This document shows, piece by piece, positions 8,412 to 16,623 of a stretch of DNA of 34,954 bases. Both the position numbers and the translations under genes were made by a program. Source of the stretch: Cenarchaeum sp. SB0675_bin_21 (GTDB lineage: Archaea; Thermoproteota; Nitrososphaeria; Nitrososphaerales; Nitrosopumilaceae). The stretch covers positions 1-34,954 of the forward strand of contig VYCS01000045.1 in the NCBI GenBank assembly GCA_009843815.1, given 5' to 3'. The notes below the pieces were generated by a model. The model was not told the DNA's origin. It worked only from the letters and a program-made list of their open reading frames with translations, and did not search any database. Within the stretch, counting starts at the first letter, position 1. Each line of letters starts with the position of its first letter.

Positions 8412-8684
8412 ATGCTTCCCGATAGATGCGCCATCATACATAACAAGCGGCGGTGCTCAAACCCGCCCGAGTTTGTGGTGTCTGTAACAAGTGATAATGA
8501 TGAATACATGGTGGGGGTGACATGTGCTACACATAGAGATGATGTCTCCAAAAAGGTCACATACTTACAACTACATAACAAAATACCAAAGGGTGTGATA
8601 AAATTTGTAAAACTACATCCTGTTGGTACCGACTGTATCCGCGCAGACCCAGACGATCGCATTCAGCTGGACCCATTTAAATAA
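8412..8684 (+). CDS. Small conserved-looking protein, unknown function
   Basis: About 90 residues starting MLPDRCAIIHNKRRCSNPPE and ending in RADPDDRIQLDPFK. Three or four cysteines and two histidines (C6, H10, C15, C36/H39 region) could bind a metal, but no named family is recognised. The frame is open from 8370; I chose the ATG at 8412 because a TATA-like tatatctt (about 8380-8387) lies 26 bp upstream. It is divergent from the flavoprotein gene, with almost no space between the starts. It converges on the 42-residue gene at 8697. Confidence 0.62.
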   Translation: MLPDRCAIIHNKRRCSNPPEFVVSVTSDNDEYMVGVTCATHRDDVSKKVTYLQLHNKIPKGVIKFVKLHPVGTDCIRADPDDRIQLDPFK

Positions 8685-8696
8685 TAATGAAAAAAG

Positions 8697-8825
8697 TTAA
8701 AATTCTATTATACTTTGGCCATATTTACTCTTCTTTTGGCCTTGCCGTACAGTGGGGTCATCGCCACCCTTGGCCTCAAGCCTTGCTTGTTCCAACTCAT
8801 CATTTGTATGCTTAAATTTCTTCAT
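8697..8825 (-). CDS. 42-residue charged microprotein
   Basis: A minus-strand ORF beginning MKKFKHTNDELEQARLEAKG and ending KYGQSIIEF. It is highly charged and likely partly helical. A TATA-like tatttata (8849-8856 on this strand) lies 24-31 bp before the ATG, which fits leaderless transcription. It converges with the small gene ending at 8684. No family is recognised. The good composition and well-placed promoter are the support. Confidence 0.55.
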   Translation of the reverse strand: MKKFKHTNDELEQARLEAKGGDDPTVRQGQKKSKYGQSIIEF

Positions 8826-8912
8826 AATGCTAATGGCATAATCTCACATATAAATATACAAATTCTCTATTTACCTCGCCGATATGCTGGCCAGACCAAA
8901 TTATGTATCGTA

Positions 8913-8918
8913 TTTATA
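8913..8918 (+). promoter_or_regulatory. TATA-like box for the microprotein/OFOR operon
   Basis: TTTATA sits about 24-27 bp upstream of the ATG at 8940, the position expected for a leaderless transcript starting at the 45-residue cysteine-rich ORF that precedes the oxidoreductase genes. Confidence 0.5.
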
Positions 8919-8939
8919 CGGTAATGCCCATAATGATAT

Positions 8940-9077
8940 ATGGATGATGATGATGCATTTGCAATTTGTATCAATTGTGGGCTTTCAATAGAGAAGTGTG
9001 AATGCGTCTGTCCATACTGTGGAGAGCGTGACAAGTGTGAATGTGCACTGTTTGATTCTGCAACCGGTGGTGGATAG
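8940..9077 (+). CDS. 45-residue microprotein with eight cysteines
   Basis: An ORF starting with Met and four Asp residues and containing eight cysteines at positions 10, 13, 20, 22, 24, 27, 33 and 35 (CINCG, CECVCPYCG, CECAL). This could bind two zinc ions or Fe-S clusters. The TAG stop (9075-9077) is one base before the GTG start of the oxidoreductase alpha subunit, so the two are probably coupled. A TATA-like element is well placed upstream. I do not recognise a family. An accessory role for the adjacent ferredoxin-dependent enzyme is inference from position. Confidence 0.58.
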   Translation: MDDDDAFAICINCGLSIEKCECVCPYCGERDKCECALFDSATGGG

Positions 9078-9078
9078 T

Positions 9079-10977
9079 GTGACTGACTTTACATGGTTGA
9101 TAGGCGGTCCACAAGGAAGTGGGGTAGAGTCCGCCGCCGTAATATTCTCTCAGATATGCGCAAAGGCGGGATACTTTGTATTTGGAAAACGGGAGTTTCA
9201 CTCAAATATCAAAGGCGAGCATAGCTACTTTGCCGTAAGACTATCGGACAAGATGATACGATCCAGCTCCAGTGGTGTGTCGCTGATGGTCTCTTATGAT
9301 GCTGAGACAATATTTCGACACTACTCTACAATAACAAAAGGTGGAGCTATAATCTATGATTCGGATCTAAATCACATAAAGGCTGAAGATGTAAGTACGC
9401 TGGACAAGTACTACTTTAAGCGAATGTGCGCCGACTTGGACAATGACCACCCCACAGTTGAAGACGTACTGCGTAAAGTCGCAGACAACGATGTAGTCGC
9501 CTACCCGGTATCATTCAAAGAACTGCTTGCAGATATGGCAGAGAGTCACAACAATCCCAGACTAAGAGTCATGAAACGCATGTATAACGTTATGGGCGTC
9601 TCGCTGGCAGCAGGACTGATACAACTTCCCAAAGAACTTTTAATCGATGCAGTAAGAGGCGTCTTTGCCAAAAAGAGGGTTATCGCTGATCTGAACGCAG
9701 ATGCGGCAACACACTCGTATAATGTGGCATCTAATACGATGACCTCGACCCCCTTCACACTACATGCAATAGAGAAGACGCCCAATCTGATGCTGGTACA
9801 GGGACACCTGGGAACGTCACTGGGAAAGCTGGCAGCAGGATGCAGATTCCAATCGTACTATCCCATCACACCTGCTTCTGATGAGAGCGTCTACCTTGAA
9901 GCCAATGGCACACTGCCGAACGATACGGGCCAATCTGATGCGGTAGTTGTAGTTCAAACCGAAGACGAGATATCTGCCATCGGGATGATGATCGGCGCAG
10001 CTCTTACTGGCGTTCGGTCATCCACATCCACATCCGGACCCGGCTTTTCGCTTATGGCCGAGGCCTTGGGCTGGGCGGGAATAAACGAGGTTCCTGTTGT
10101 ACTGACATTATACCAGAGGAGCGGCCCGTCCACAGGCCTGCCTACCCGGCATGGTCAAGATGATCTACTCTTTGCTGTCTTTGCTGGTCATGGTGAGTTT
10201 CCACGAATAGTGTATGCGTCTGGCGATATTGAAGAGTCGTTCTATGATACGTGTTCCTGCTTTAATTACTCGGATGTGTATCAGCTTCCTGTCATACACA
10301 TGATGGACAAATTTCTGTCCAGTACCACAATGACCTGCCCTGCCTTTGATCCATCCAAGGTTACCATAAACCGCGGCAAACTATTAGATGGTGTTGAGGG
10401 TGAATACAAACGATTTCAATTGGGCGGGGATGGGATATCTCCCAGATCCTATCTGGGCCTAAAGGATGGTATATTTTGGAATACGGGTGATGAGTCCGAC
10501 GAGGTGGGTCATATCACCGAAGATCCAGTGGTGCGCCAGATGATGATGGATAAACGTCTGGACCGACTGGATTTGATTCTACAGCAGGTGCCAGATGCGG
10601 AGCAGGCCGTATCTCATGCCACAGGCGAGTATACTATAATATCTTGGGGTTCTACAAAGGGTCCCATACTTGACGCTCTAGAGATGTTGCAGCAAGAAGG
10701 CATAACAGTGGGATTTGTACAGATAAAGATGCTACACCCGTTCCCGACAGAGTGCGTCCAGCGACTACTAAATGGGGCCCGTGTTATAATAGATGTAGAG
10801 TCGAACCAGACGGCTCAGATGGGAAAACTGTTTGCGCAGAACCTGAACATCCCCATAAACCATTATATCTTAAAGTATACAGGCAGAGCAATGACCTGTG
10901 AAGAGATACGTGACTCACTACTAGACATAATACATGGTACATCACCCAAGAGGAGGATACTGATGCATGGCGCTTAA
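9079..10977 (+). CDS. 2-oxoacid:ferredoxin oxidoreductase, fused gamma-alpha subunit
   Basis: About 632 residues. The N-terminal gamma domain begins FTWLIGGPQGSGVESAA. The alpha domain contains the SYYPITPASDES motif, matching the YPITP signature used in 2-oxoacid recognition by archaeal enzymes. Together with the beta subunit it catalyses CoA-dependent oxidative decarboxylation of 2-oxoacids (2-oxoglutarate and/or pyruvate), reducing ferredoxin, or the reverse carboxylation. The frame is open from 8998, but the preceding residues overlap the cysteine-rich ORF; the GTG at 9079 places the gamma-domain motif at the N-terminus. The end overlaps the beta gene by 11 bp. Confidence 0.93.
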   Translation: MTDFTWLIGGPQGSGVESAAVIFSQICAKAGYFVFGKREFHSNIKGEHSYFAVRLSDKMIRSSSSGVSLMVSYDAETIFRHYSTITKGGAIIYDSDLNHIKAEDVSTLDKYYFKRMCADLDNDHPTVEDVLRKVADNDVVAYPVSFKELLADMAESHNNPRLRVMKRMYNVMGVSLAAGLIQLPKELLIDAVRGVFAKKRVIADLNADAATHSYNVASNTMTSTPFTLHAIEKTPNLMLVQGHLGTSLGKLAAGCRFQSYYPITPASDESVYLEANGTLPNDTGQSDAVVVVQTEDEISAIGMMIGAALTGVRSSTSTSGPGFSLMAEALGWAGINEVPVVLTLYQRSGPSTGLPTRHGQDDLLFAVFAGHGEFPRIVYASGDIEESFYDTCSCFNYSDVYQLPVIHMMDKFLSSTTMTCPAFDPSKVTINRGKLLDGVEGEYKRFQLGGDGISPRSYLGLKDGIFWNTGDESDEVGHITEDPVVRQMMMDKRLDRLDLILQQVPDAEQAVSHATGEYTIISWGSTKGPILDALEMLQQEGITVGFVQIKMLHPFPTECVQRLLNGARVIIDVESNQTAQMGKLFAQNLNIPINHYILKYTGRAMTCEEIRDSLLDIIHGTSPKRRILMHGA

Positions 10978-11929
10978 AGTAGCAGACTACAAGACTGGTG
11001 TACACAACGATTGGTGTCCGGGGTGTGGCGACTTTGGTATAGTGAACGCACTACAGATGTCTCTGGCCGAGATGGGTATTGAACGTGACAGAACAGCAAT
11101 CTTTTCTGGTGTGGGTTGTTCTGGCAAGACAGTTCATTTTGTCAATACATATGGTATTCATACGTTACATGGCCGTGTACTGCCCTTTGCGCAGGGAGCC
11201 AAAGTGGCAAATCCAGATTTGACGGTTGTAGCCGTGGGAGGTGATGGTGACGGTCTGGGAATTGGCGCTGGTCATTTTGTAGCTGCAGGGCGTCGTGATA
11301 TAGACTTTACATATATTGTGTTTGACAATGGTGTTTATGGCCTGACAAAGGGCCAGGCATCTCCTACACTGAAACTCTGGGAGCAACCCAAATCGCTGCC
11401 CAAACCCAACATAAACTATAATGTAAACCCGATAGGTCTGGCCATAACGTCTGGATACACCTTTGTGGCACGCGCCTACTCGTATGACATACGACACCTA
11501 AAAAGCATGATAATGCAGGCCATAGCGCATAAGGGCACATCGTTTTTGGCTGTTCTGCAACCATGCCCAACGTATAATGATATCAATACACGCGACTGGT
11601 ATGCGGGCCTTGACATGGAGGATGCTGTCTCACGTCACTCTAGAATATACAAGCTTGAAGATACCGGATACGATCCCGTAGTACATTATGCCAGTGAGTC
11701 TGAGATGGATGAGAAGCTGTCTCAGGCCCTGATCAGATCACTAGACTGGGGTGATAAAATACCCACTGGAATATTTTATAAAAATGAAACAATATCGACA
11801 TTTTCACAGCGTATACAGACCAACATACCCAACTATCCAGAGAATCCTCCATCCCGCCAATCGATATCCAAAGATGGCAAACCTACTGTTGATATATCAA
11901 ATATCGTCCAGTCCATGCTAATATCATAG
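10967..11929 (+). CDS. 2-oxoacid:ferredoxin oxidoreductase, beta subunit
   Basis: A 320-residue beta subunit with the thiamine diphosphate/Mg motif GDGDGLGIGAGHF and FDNGVYGLTKGQ. Cysteines at residues 17 and 20 (WCPGCG), residue 51 (GVGCSGK) and one near residue 200 (LQPCPTYND) match the four ligands of the single [4Fe-4S] cluster in archaeal two-subunit enzymes. It pairs with the gamma-alpha subunit encoded immediately upstream, which it overlaps by 11 bp. Confidence 0.95.
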   Translation: MALKVADYKTGVHNDWCPGCGDFGIVNALQMSLAEMGIERDRTAIFSGVGCSGKTVHFVNTYGIHTLHGRVLPFAQGAKVANPDLTVVAVGGDGDGLGIGAGHFVAAGRRDIDFTYIVFDNGVYGLTKGQASPTLKLWEQPKSLPKPNINYNVNPIGLAITSGYTFVARAYSYDIRHLKSMIMQAIAHKGTSFLAVLQPCPTYNDINTRDWYAGLDMEDAVSRHSRIYKLEDTGYDPVVHYASESEMDEKLSQALIRSLDWGDKIPTGIFYKNETISTFSQRIQTNIPNYPENPPSRQSISKDGKPTVDISNIVQSMLIS

Positions 11930-11983
11930 TGGCAGATAAAAACGATGATTACACATCAGGGATGTGTATGATTTGATGTGAAC

Positions 11984-12077
11984 CCTCTCCCACACAATAT
12001 GACACATAACTTGAGGATCAACCATGCTGACAGACCATCTCAAATATGTGGCATCACCCAAACTTATGTGTGAGAGG
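11984..12077. ncRNA. Candidate structured RNA with nested stems upstream of TBP
   Basis: The 284-bp gap 11930-12213 has no supported gene but contains nested complementary segments. CCTCTC(C)CACAC at 11984-11995 pairs with GTGTGAGAGG at 12068-12077. Inside it, CACATA (12003-12008) pairs with TATGTG (12045-12050), and TTGAG (12011-12015) pairs with CTCAA (12039-12043). The combined stem-loop would be about 94 nt. The strand is unknown; it could be a small RNA, a terminator-like 3' end of the oxidoreductase transcript or a leader. There is no family match that I recognise. Confidence 0.35.
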
Positions 12078-12182
12078 AACCCAAGACAGTCTATAGGGCG
12101 GTACAGCATCATTGTATATATCAGAACGGCCTTTGTGTCATGATGTTTAGTATTGATGATATGATCAGTTGCTATATCAATA

Positions 12183-12188
12183 TTTATA
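12183..12188 (+). promoter_or_regulatory. TATA-like box for the TBP gene
   Basis: TTTATA lies 26-31 bp upstream of the TTG start at 12214, fitting a leaderless transcript. A second TATATAAA (12194-12201) is too close unless the start is further downstream, for example at the later Met codon. Confidence 0.45.
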
Positions 12189-12213
12189 GAGTGTATATAA
12201 ATCATCATCTATA

Positions 12214-12774
12214 TTGCCACAGACAAAACCCGTTGTCAGTATAGAGAATGTTGTAGCATCGGCATCTGTAGAACAAAAAATGGATCTCAACGAGATTACG
12301 CGAACATTTACTGATGTAGAGTATCACCCGGATCAGTTTCCAGGTCTGGTCTTTCGGTTAGCTACACCAAAGACGGCCACATTGATATTTACATCCGGCA
12401 AGATGGTCTGTACAGGCTCCAAGTCTGAAGATATGGCCCGTCGTGCCGTCAAGACTGTAGTGGATAGACTGCGAGCCGGCGGCATAGAGGTAAAGCAGGA
12501 TGCCATAGTTGAGGTACAAAACATTGTTGCGTCCATAAATTTGGGCGGCCGCATACATTTGGAGCAGGCAGCTAGAACACTTCCCCGAAGCATGTATGAA
12601 CCAGAGCAGTTTCCAGGTCTCATACACCGCATGTTGGACCCAAAGACCGTCATACTGTTATTCTCATCAGGCAAGCTAGTCTGTACTGGAGCCAAAAGAG
12701 AACCAGACGTATATAGATCAGTGAACAACCTGCACTCCATGCTGGAAGAGAAAGATTTGATGCTGTACAGCTAA
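12214..12774 (+). CDS. tbp: TATA-box-binding protein
   Basis: A 186-residue protein made of the two direct repeats of the TBP saddle. Repeat one contains FPGLVFRLATPKTATLIFTSGKMVCTG (given only as a position guide: roughly residues 43-70), and repeat two contains FPGLIHRMLDPKTVILLFSS with GKLVCTGAK. The paired Phe residues that kink DNA and the IENVVAS/VQNIVAS strands are present. It recruits TFB and RNA polymerase to TATA boxes. The start is a TTG; the first Met codon is well inside repeat one, so TTG is the sensible choice. The next gene begins 9 bp downstream. Confidence 0.96.
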   Translation: MPQTKPVVSIENVVASASVEQKMDLNEITRTFTDVEYHPDQFPGLVFRLATPKTATLIFTSGKMVCTGSKSEDMARRAVKTVVDRLRAGGIEVKQDAIVEVQNIVASINLGGRIHLEQAARTLPRSMYEPEQFPGLIHRMLDPKTVILLFSSGKLVCTGAKREPDVYRSVNNLHSMLEEKDLMLYS

Positions 12775-12783
12775 GGAGTAGTA

Positions 12784-13899
12784 ATGAACCTCACTGAGTT
12801 TGATGAGCTTCTGAGTTTTGGTGATGACACCAGCACACTTATGATGCTGGTGTGGGTGCTGCCACTAATACTCTTTGTATTTTATGGGCAGAGAATTCAG
12901 TTACTGATAACTTCTTATGAGATTAAAAAAGAGATCAAAAAACTAAATGATTTTGGGGTGCAGTCCATAAAGGAGACGCTTGCGTATGTGGATAAACTAC
13001 CAGGCGCAGACTCACTCGCAAAACAGAATATAGAGTCCATGATAGATTATTTTGTTGTACCTCCCCAAGATATGGATACATCCGGAATAGTGCCCAAGGT
13101 TCGTGCTGTATTATGGAATAAAGAGTCGTACACCAGAAACAGAATTGAAACAATACTGTCACAGGCCAATGAAGTGGAGCGGGCAAGAGTGCAGACACTG
13201 TTGGAGATAAGCTCCACATTAAAGATGATACACAAGGTTGTAAGTCATCTATATTTGACTGCAAAGAAACAAAAGAACTATCCACTCATACTGCCACTAC
13301 AGATGGAACTGCCCTTTGTGATGGAGCAGGCCGAAGCTTTGCGCGATGGCATGACAGCATTTACAGAAGGGCAGCCTGTGGGGGACGGTATAGGGCCAGC
13401 AGTTGTGGGATACATGATGTGTAATATACCGCACAAACCGATATCATATAAGATGATATATGCCGAGTCTGAGATTGAGGGGAGGCGTACGATACTTTTA
13501 AAACCCAAAGGCCCTGAACCGGTAACCGGAAAGCCCGATGAGGCTCTTAAGTCAATCATAAAACAGTATGATATAGATGTAATAATAATGGTGGACGCTG
13601 CATTAAAGATGGAGGGTGAAGAGTCTGGTTCTGTATACCGGGGTTTTGGTGCGGCCATAGGTGGGAGTGGCGTGGAGCGCTTTGGTATAGAAGAGATAGC
13701 CACCAAGAATAATATTCCAATATTTTGCGTTGTCATAAAACAGTCCATAAAAGAGTCCATATCTTTAATGACCGATACAATATACAAGAGCATACCTGTA
13801 TCTATAAGACACATACAAGACACAATAGTAGAGAACACATCACAAGATGATACCGTACTTGTAATCGGTGTTGGAAATACCGGAGGCGTTGCGCAATAA
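12784..13899 (+). CDS. DUF1512 family membrane-anchored protein
   Basis: A 371-residue protein with one N-terminal transmembrane segment (about residues 18-36, LMMLVWVLPLILFVFYG), then a helical region and a large cytoplasmic domain. The domain has a GVGNTGGVAQ-like Gly-rich C-terminus and a central VGDGIGPAVVGYMM segment. I recognise it as the archaeal DUF1512 family, of unknown biochemical role. It follows TBP by 9 bp, with a ggag ribosome-binding-like sequence before the ATG. Its stop overlaps the next small ORF (TAATG). Confidence 0.78.
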   Translation: MNLTEFDELLSFGDDTSTLMMLVWVLPLILFVFYGQRIQLLITSYEIKKEIKKLNDFGVQSIKETLAYVDKLPGADSLAKQNIESMIDYFVVPPQDMDTSGIVPKVRAVLWNKESYTRNRIETILSQANEVERARVQTLLEISSTLKMIHKVVSHLYLTAKKQKNYPLILPLQMELPFVMEQAEALRDGMTAFTEGQPVGDGIGPAVVGYMMCNIPHKPISYKMIYAESEIEGRRTILLKPKGPEPVTGKPDEALKSIIKQYDIDVIIMVDAALKMEGEESGSVYRGFGAAIGGSGVERFGIEEIATKNNIPIFCVVIKQSIKESISLMTDTIYKSIPVSIRHIQDTIVENTSQDDTVLVIGVGNTGGVAQ

Positions 13900-14078
13900 T
13901 GTTTCAAAAGAAGCGTATAACAGTAGTGTATACTGTGTCGCGTTGTGACTCCTGCGAAACAGACAACAAAGAGCGGTTTGTTTCAGGTGATTACGTGTAC
14001 AAGAGATTTGACTGTGCAAAGTGTGACGGCAAAGCAGTGATATATGGTATATTCGGGCAAGAGGAAATAGTGCAATAA
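13899..14078 (+). CDS. 59-residue zinc-ribbon microprotein
   Basis: The ATG overlaps the DUF1512 stop (TAATG), giving a coupled 59-residue ORF. It starts MFQKKRITVVYTVSRCDSCE and has CDSC (residues 16-19) and CAKC (39-42), a standard two-knuckle zinc ribbon. A run of beta-type residues lies between the knuckles (ERFVSGDYVYKRFD). The family is not named by me. The cysteine spacing and operon overlap make it very likely real. It might act as a nucleic-acid- or protein-binding accessory of the upstream genes. Confidence 0.72.
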   Translation: MFQKKRITVVYTVSRCDSCETDNKERFVSGDYVYKRFDCAKCDGKAVIYGIFGQEEIVQ

Positions 14079-14111
14079 TGTACATTACACTAGGCAGTAA
14101 TGATGGTATGT

Positions 14112-15023
14112 CTATTTGTTCGCATATGTGGTTATTAGGGGGCCGTCCGTCTGTGGTATGAACGTGTGTTCTGCCTGCGCAACCACCTTACCATGAACCT
14201 CTACTAACACGGCATACGCCTTTACAACCTTCTTGCTCACCAGAAAGTCTAATGTTTGTCGGGCATTATCACCAAACTCTTTTGTGAGCCAACGCAGGGC
14301 AAAGGGAAGCGAATTAAAGTTATCCCATATGTATTGAGCCATACTGTCGGCCTCATCATTCTTTGTTCTCTTACGGTTAACCAAGGCAAAAATATTCTTT
14401 GTCTTTTCATTTCTGACAAAGCCCCCGCCATCAGAATAGGTACAGAAGGGTTCGCATGCATAGGCAGATTCCTCTGACAACGAAAATCCTCCAAACGACC
14501 ATATGTTTGGGATTGTCTTGCCGGCATGAATTGTATATCTGTCCAATGAGTGACCACTTAGATTTGCTATGGGTTTGAATCCCGCACTCTTAATCACTCG
14601 TTCTATGGCTTTACCTATATTGCTGGCTTTGGTACCTGCTGAGCACAAGCTCATGGCCTTCTGCAGGGCCAACTCGGCAGTCTGTACTAGAGTGTCGTGT
14701 TTGTCGTTAAACGATATTGTCACGGCAGTATCTGCTATGTATCCATCTATGTGAGCTCCTAGGTCCACTTTTAGTACATCTCCACTCTTTACTGTGAGTG
14801 TATCGTCCGGCTCTGCCGTATAATGGGCAGCAATCTCATTTATGCTGGTGTTTACAGGAAAGGCGCACTTTGCACCTCTGGTCCTGATTTGATCTTCGAC
14901 CCATTCACATATGTCATATACGGTCTTGCCTGTCCAGTCCCGACTTCGTACCATCTCGCGTACTTCACCAGCAACCTTGCCTGCCTGCACATAGGAATCT
15001 TGCTCCATTATGTATATACTCAT
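14112..15023 (-). CDS. map: Methionine aminopeptidase, type 2
   Basis: A 303-residue M24 metallopeptidase. The five metal ligands are visible: Asp in VDLGAHIDGYIAD (two Asp), His in the region GHSLDRYTIHAGK, Glu in CEPFCTYSDG and Glu in AQAEHTFI. The helical insertion before the last strands is characteristic of type 2 (archaeal/eukaryotic) enzymes. It removes the N-terminal Met of nascent proteins. A second Met at residue 6 (MEQDSYVQAGK) may be the true start. It converges with the zinc-ribbon ORF across a 33-bp gap. Confidence 0.95.
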   Translation of the reverse strand: MSIYIMEQDSYVQAGKVAGEVREMVRSRDWTGKTVYDICEWVEDQIRTRGAKCAFPVNTSINEIAAHYTAEPDDTLTVKSGDVLKVDLGAHIDGYIADTAVTISFNDKHDTLVQTAELALQKAMSLCSAGTKASNIGKAIERVIKSAGFKPIANLSGHSLDRYTIHAGKTIPNIWSFGGFSLSEESAYACEPFCTYSDGGGFVRNEKTKNIFALVNRKRTKNDEADSMAQYIWDNFNSLPFALRWLTKEFGDNARQTLDFLVSKKVVKAYAVLVEVHGKVVAQAEHTFIPQTDGPLITTYANK

Positions 15024-15175
15024 GATACAAGGCGATTTAAGTCATATCATGATATGCTATTTCCATAACAGAATGGCAACAACATGCCCCGTAATTTTGC
15101 GTACAGGTGAAATTTACTGTGGTTTTAATCCTAATTACACTGAAGGTTTATTACCCCATAACCATAAATGAAATT

Positions 15176-16396
15176 ATGCAACTTTATGTCTGCACCATTC
15201 TGTTGGCGGGACTTATTGTTGGTGGTACCATGGCACCTGCTATGGGGGCGCAGTTGGAAGCTATACTGAACCCTGACACAGATTCATCTCCATTTAAGAT
15301 TACATATCAGAGAACCGCATTTATAGAATATCCAGCTGGCAGTTCACTGTCTGAGTTCATGCAGACAAATTCGTGGGTTCTAGAGGGGTTTGCTGACCTT
15401 GATGATCCAGCAGTGCAGCATCTGCAAGACAGTCTGAATGAAAGTATACGTAATGATGGCGCAATATCTTCGGTTGATGACCTGACAGTATCGTACAAGT
15501 TTCAGTTGACAGGGCGCAATGTCAACACATCATTGGACTTTAAGGTGCAACTAGAAGGATACATTGCGAATTATGTGATTACACGGGATCAGGTTCGCAC
15601 ACTGATAGATATGGGGTGGCGCGGACTCAGTACAGATGAGTCTATTGTAATTGATGGCGTAGATGTTAATATTCCATTAAACATGCTACAGGAGAATGAA
15701 CCTGTACTGTATGATTTAGTTCAAAATACTGAAGCTGGTGATATACTATCTGTGCCAATGATAAACGCAGACTTTATACTGGAACAGCCACTAGAGAATT
15801 GGCACTTTCTATTCGACCCGACTGGAATAAACGCTGATGCTAATCTGTATGGAATATCTGATGAGCTGGCAGGCCAAGTTCGCTCGTCTTGGACGATGGG
15901 TGAGAGTAGCATTCGTGAGGGCAGGCAGATAGAGACGGAATGGCATGCTTCTGTTACTGGCAATACACATCCGGACATACCAGGCTCAATATCATTTGAT
16001 CTTCGAGCTGTGCAGTCAGCAGATCAAGCCAATCTCCACGCCTTGGGATTTGGGGCTATTGATAGGCTAGAGGGGGTAGAGATTATAGGAGTTACTCCTA
16101 CTGCACCTGATGACTTTGCAACGACATCTACTGGGAACTTTCCAGTCGTTATAATATACGGTATGGCTGGCTTGGCTGCCGTAGGAGGTGTTGCATTCTT
16201 TATAATCAGTAATCGTACGCTAAAGAATGAGGCAAAGGGTCAACAGGGCATAGATCCAGCTAATTTAGTGGGATATCAGACTAGTGCAGCATCTGGCGGA
16301 TATCAAACCAATAGAGGTGAGGCTCAGCTGCGAGATGACTCTGATTATCAACAGACCCGTAGCTATTATGAGCGGGAAGATACAGATTCAAGATAA
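15176..16396 (+). CDS. Secreted or membrane-anchored protein, unknown function
   Basis: Starting at the ATG at 15176 the protein has a clear signal peptide (MQLYVCTILLAGLIVGGTMA, then PAMGA). A roughly 300-residue extracytoplasmic region rich in beta-type and acidic sequence follows. Next comes one transmembrane helix near the C-terminus (FPVVIIYGMAGLAAVGGVAF) and a polar tail rich in Gln, Tyr, Asp and Arg. The frame is open from 15107, but the upstream residues would bury the signal peptide; a TTTATTA at about 15147 fits a start at 15176. It looks like a conserved thaumarchaeal envelope protein of type I topology; no domain name is recognised. Confidence 0.72.
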   Translation: MQLYVCTILLAGLIVGGTMAPAMGAQLEAILNPDTDSSPFKITYQRTAFIEYPAGSSLSEFMQTNSWVLEGFADLDDPAVQHLQDSLNESIRNDGAISSVDDLTVSYKFQLTGRNVNTSLDFKVQLEGYIANYVITRDQVRTLIDMGWRGLSTDESIVIDGVDVNIPLNMLQENEPVLYDLVQNTEAGDILSVPMINADFILEQPLENWHFLFDPTGINADANLYGISDELAGQVRSSWTMGESSIREGRQIETEWHASVTGNTHPDIPGSISFDLRAVQSADQANLHALGFGAIDRLEGVEIIGVTPTAPDDFATTSTGNFPVVIIYGMAGLAAVGGVAFFIISNRTLKNEAKGQQGIDPANLVGYQTSAASGGYQTNRGEAQLRDDSDYQQTRSYYEREDTDSR

Positions 16397-16623
16397 AATA
16401 ACTGATCAATGTTATGCTTGATGCATGATGAGCCATACAATTTGGCTGTTGTGCGCCAAAATACCATCAACGGTGAGCAAACTTGGTGATGGTTCTTGCG
16501 TCCCACACCTGCCGATCCGGCAGAGTGTTTAAGATCGTAGTGACAAATCGTCCAATTCATCACCCGCCTTTGTGAGGAGATAACCAAATTAGACTTAAAT
16601 TATACAATAACTACTGATAAAGC
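16397..16623. other. Non-coding gap with a small hairpin
   Basis: About 227 bp without a supported gene. It contains a short perfect hairpin, CTGCCG-ATC-CGGCAG (16509-16523), and a weaker inverted pair around ACCATCA/TGATGGT (about 16460-16493). These could be terminator or regulatory structures. I see no tRNA-like T-loop motif. Confidence 0.4.

Noticed and set aside
11924-12208. 94-codon minus-strand ORF upstream of TBP
   Set aside because: His/Ile/Met-rich translation typical of AT-rich noise; it overlaps the nested stems and the TBP promoter.
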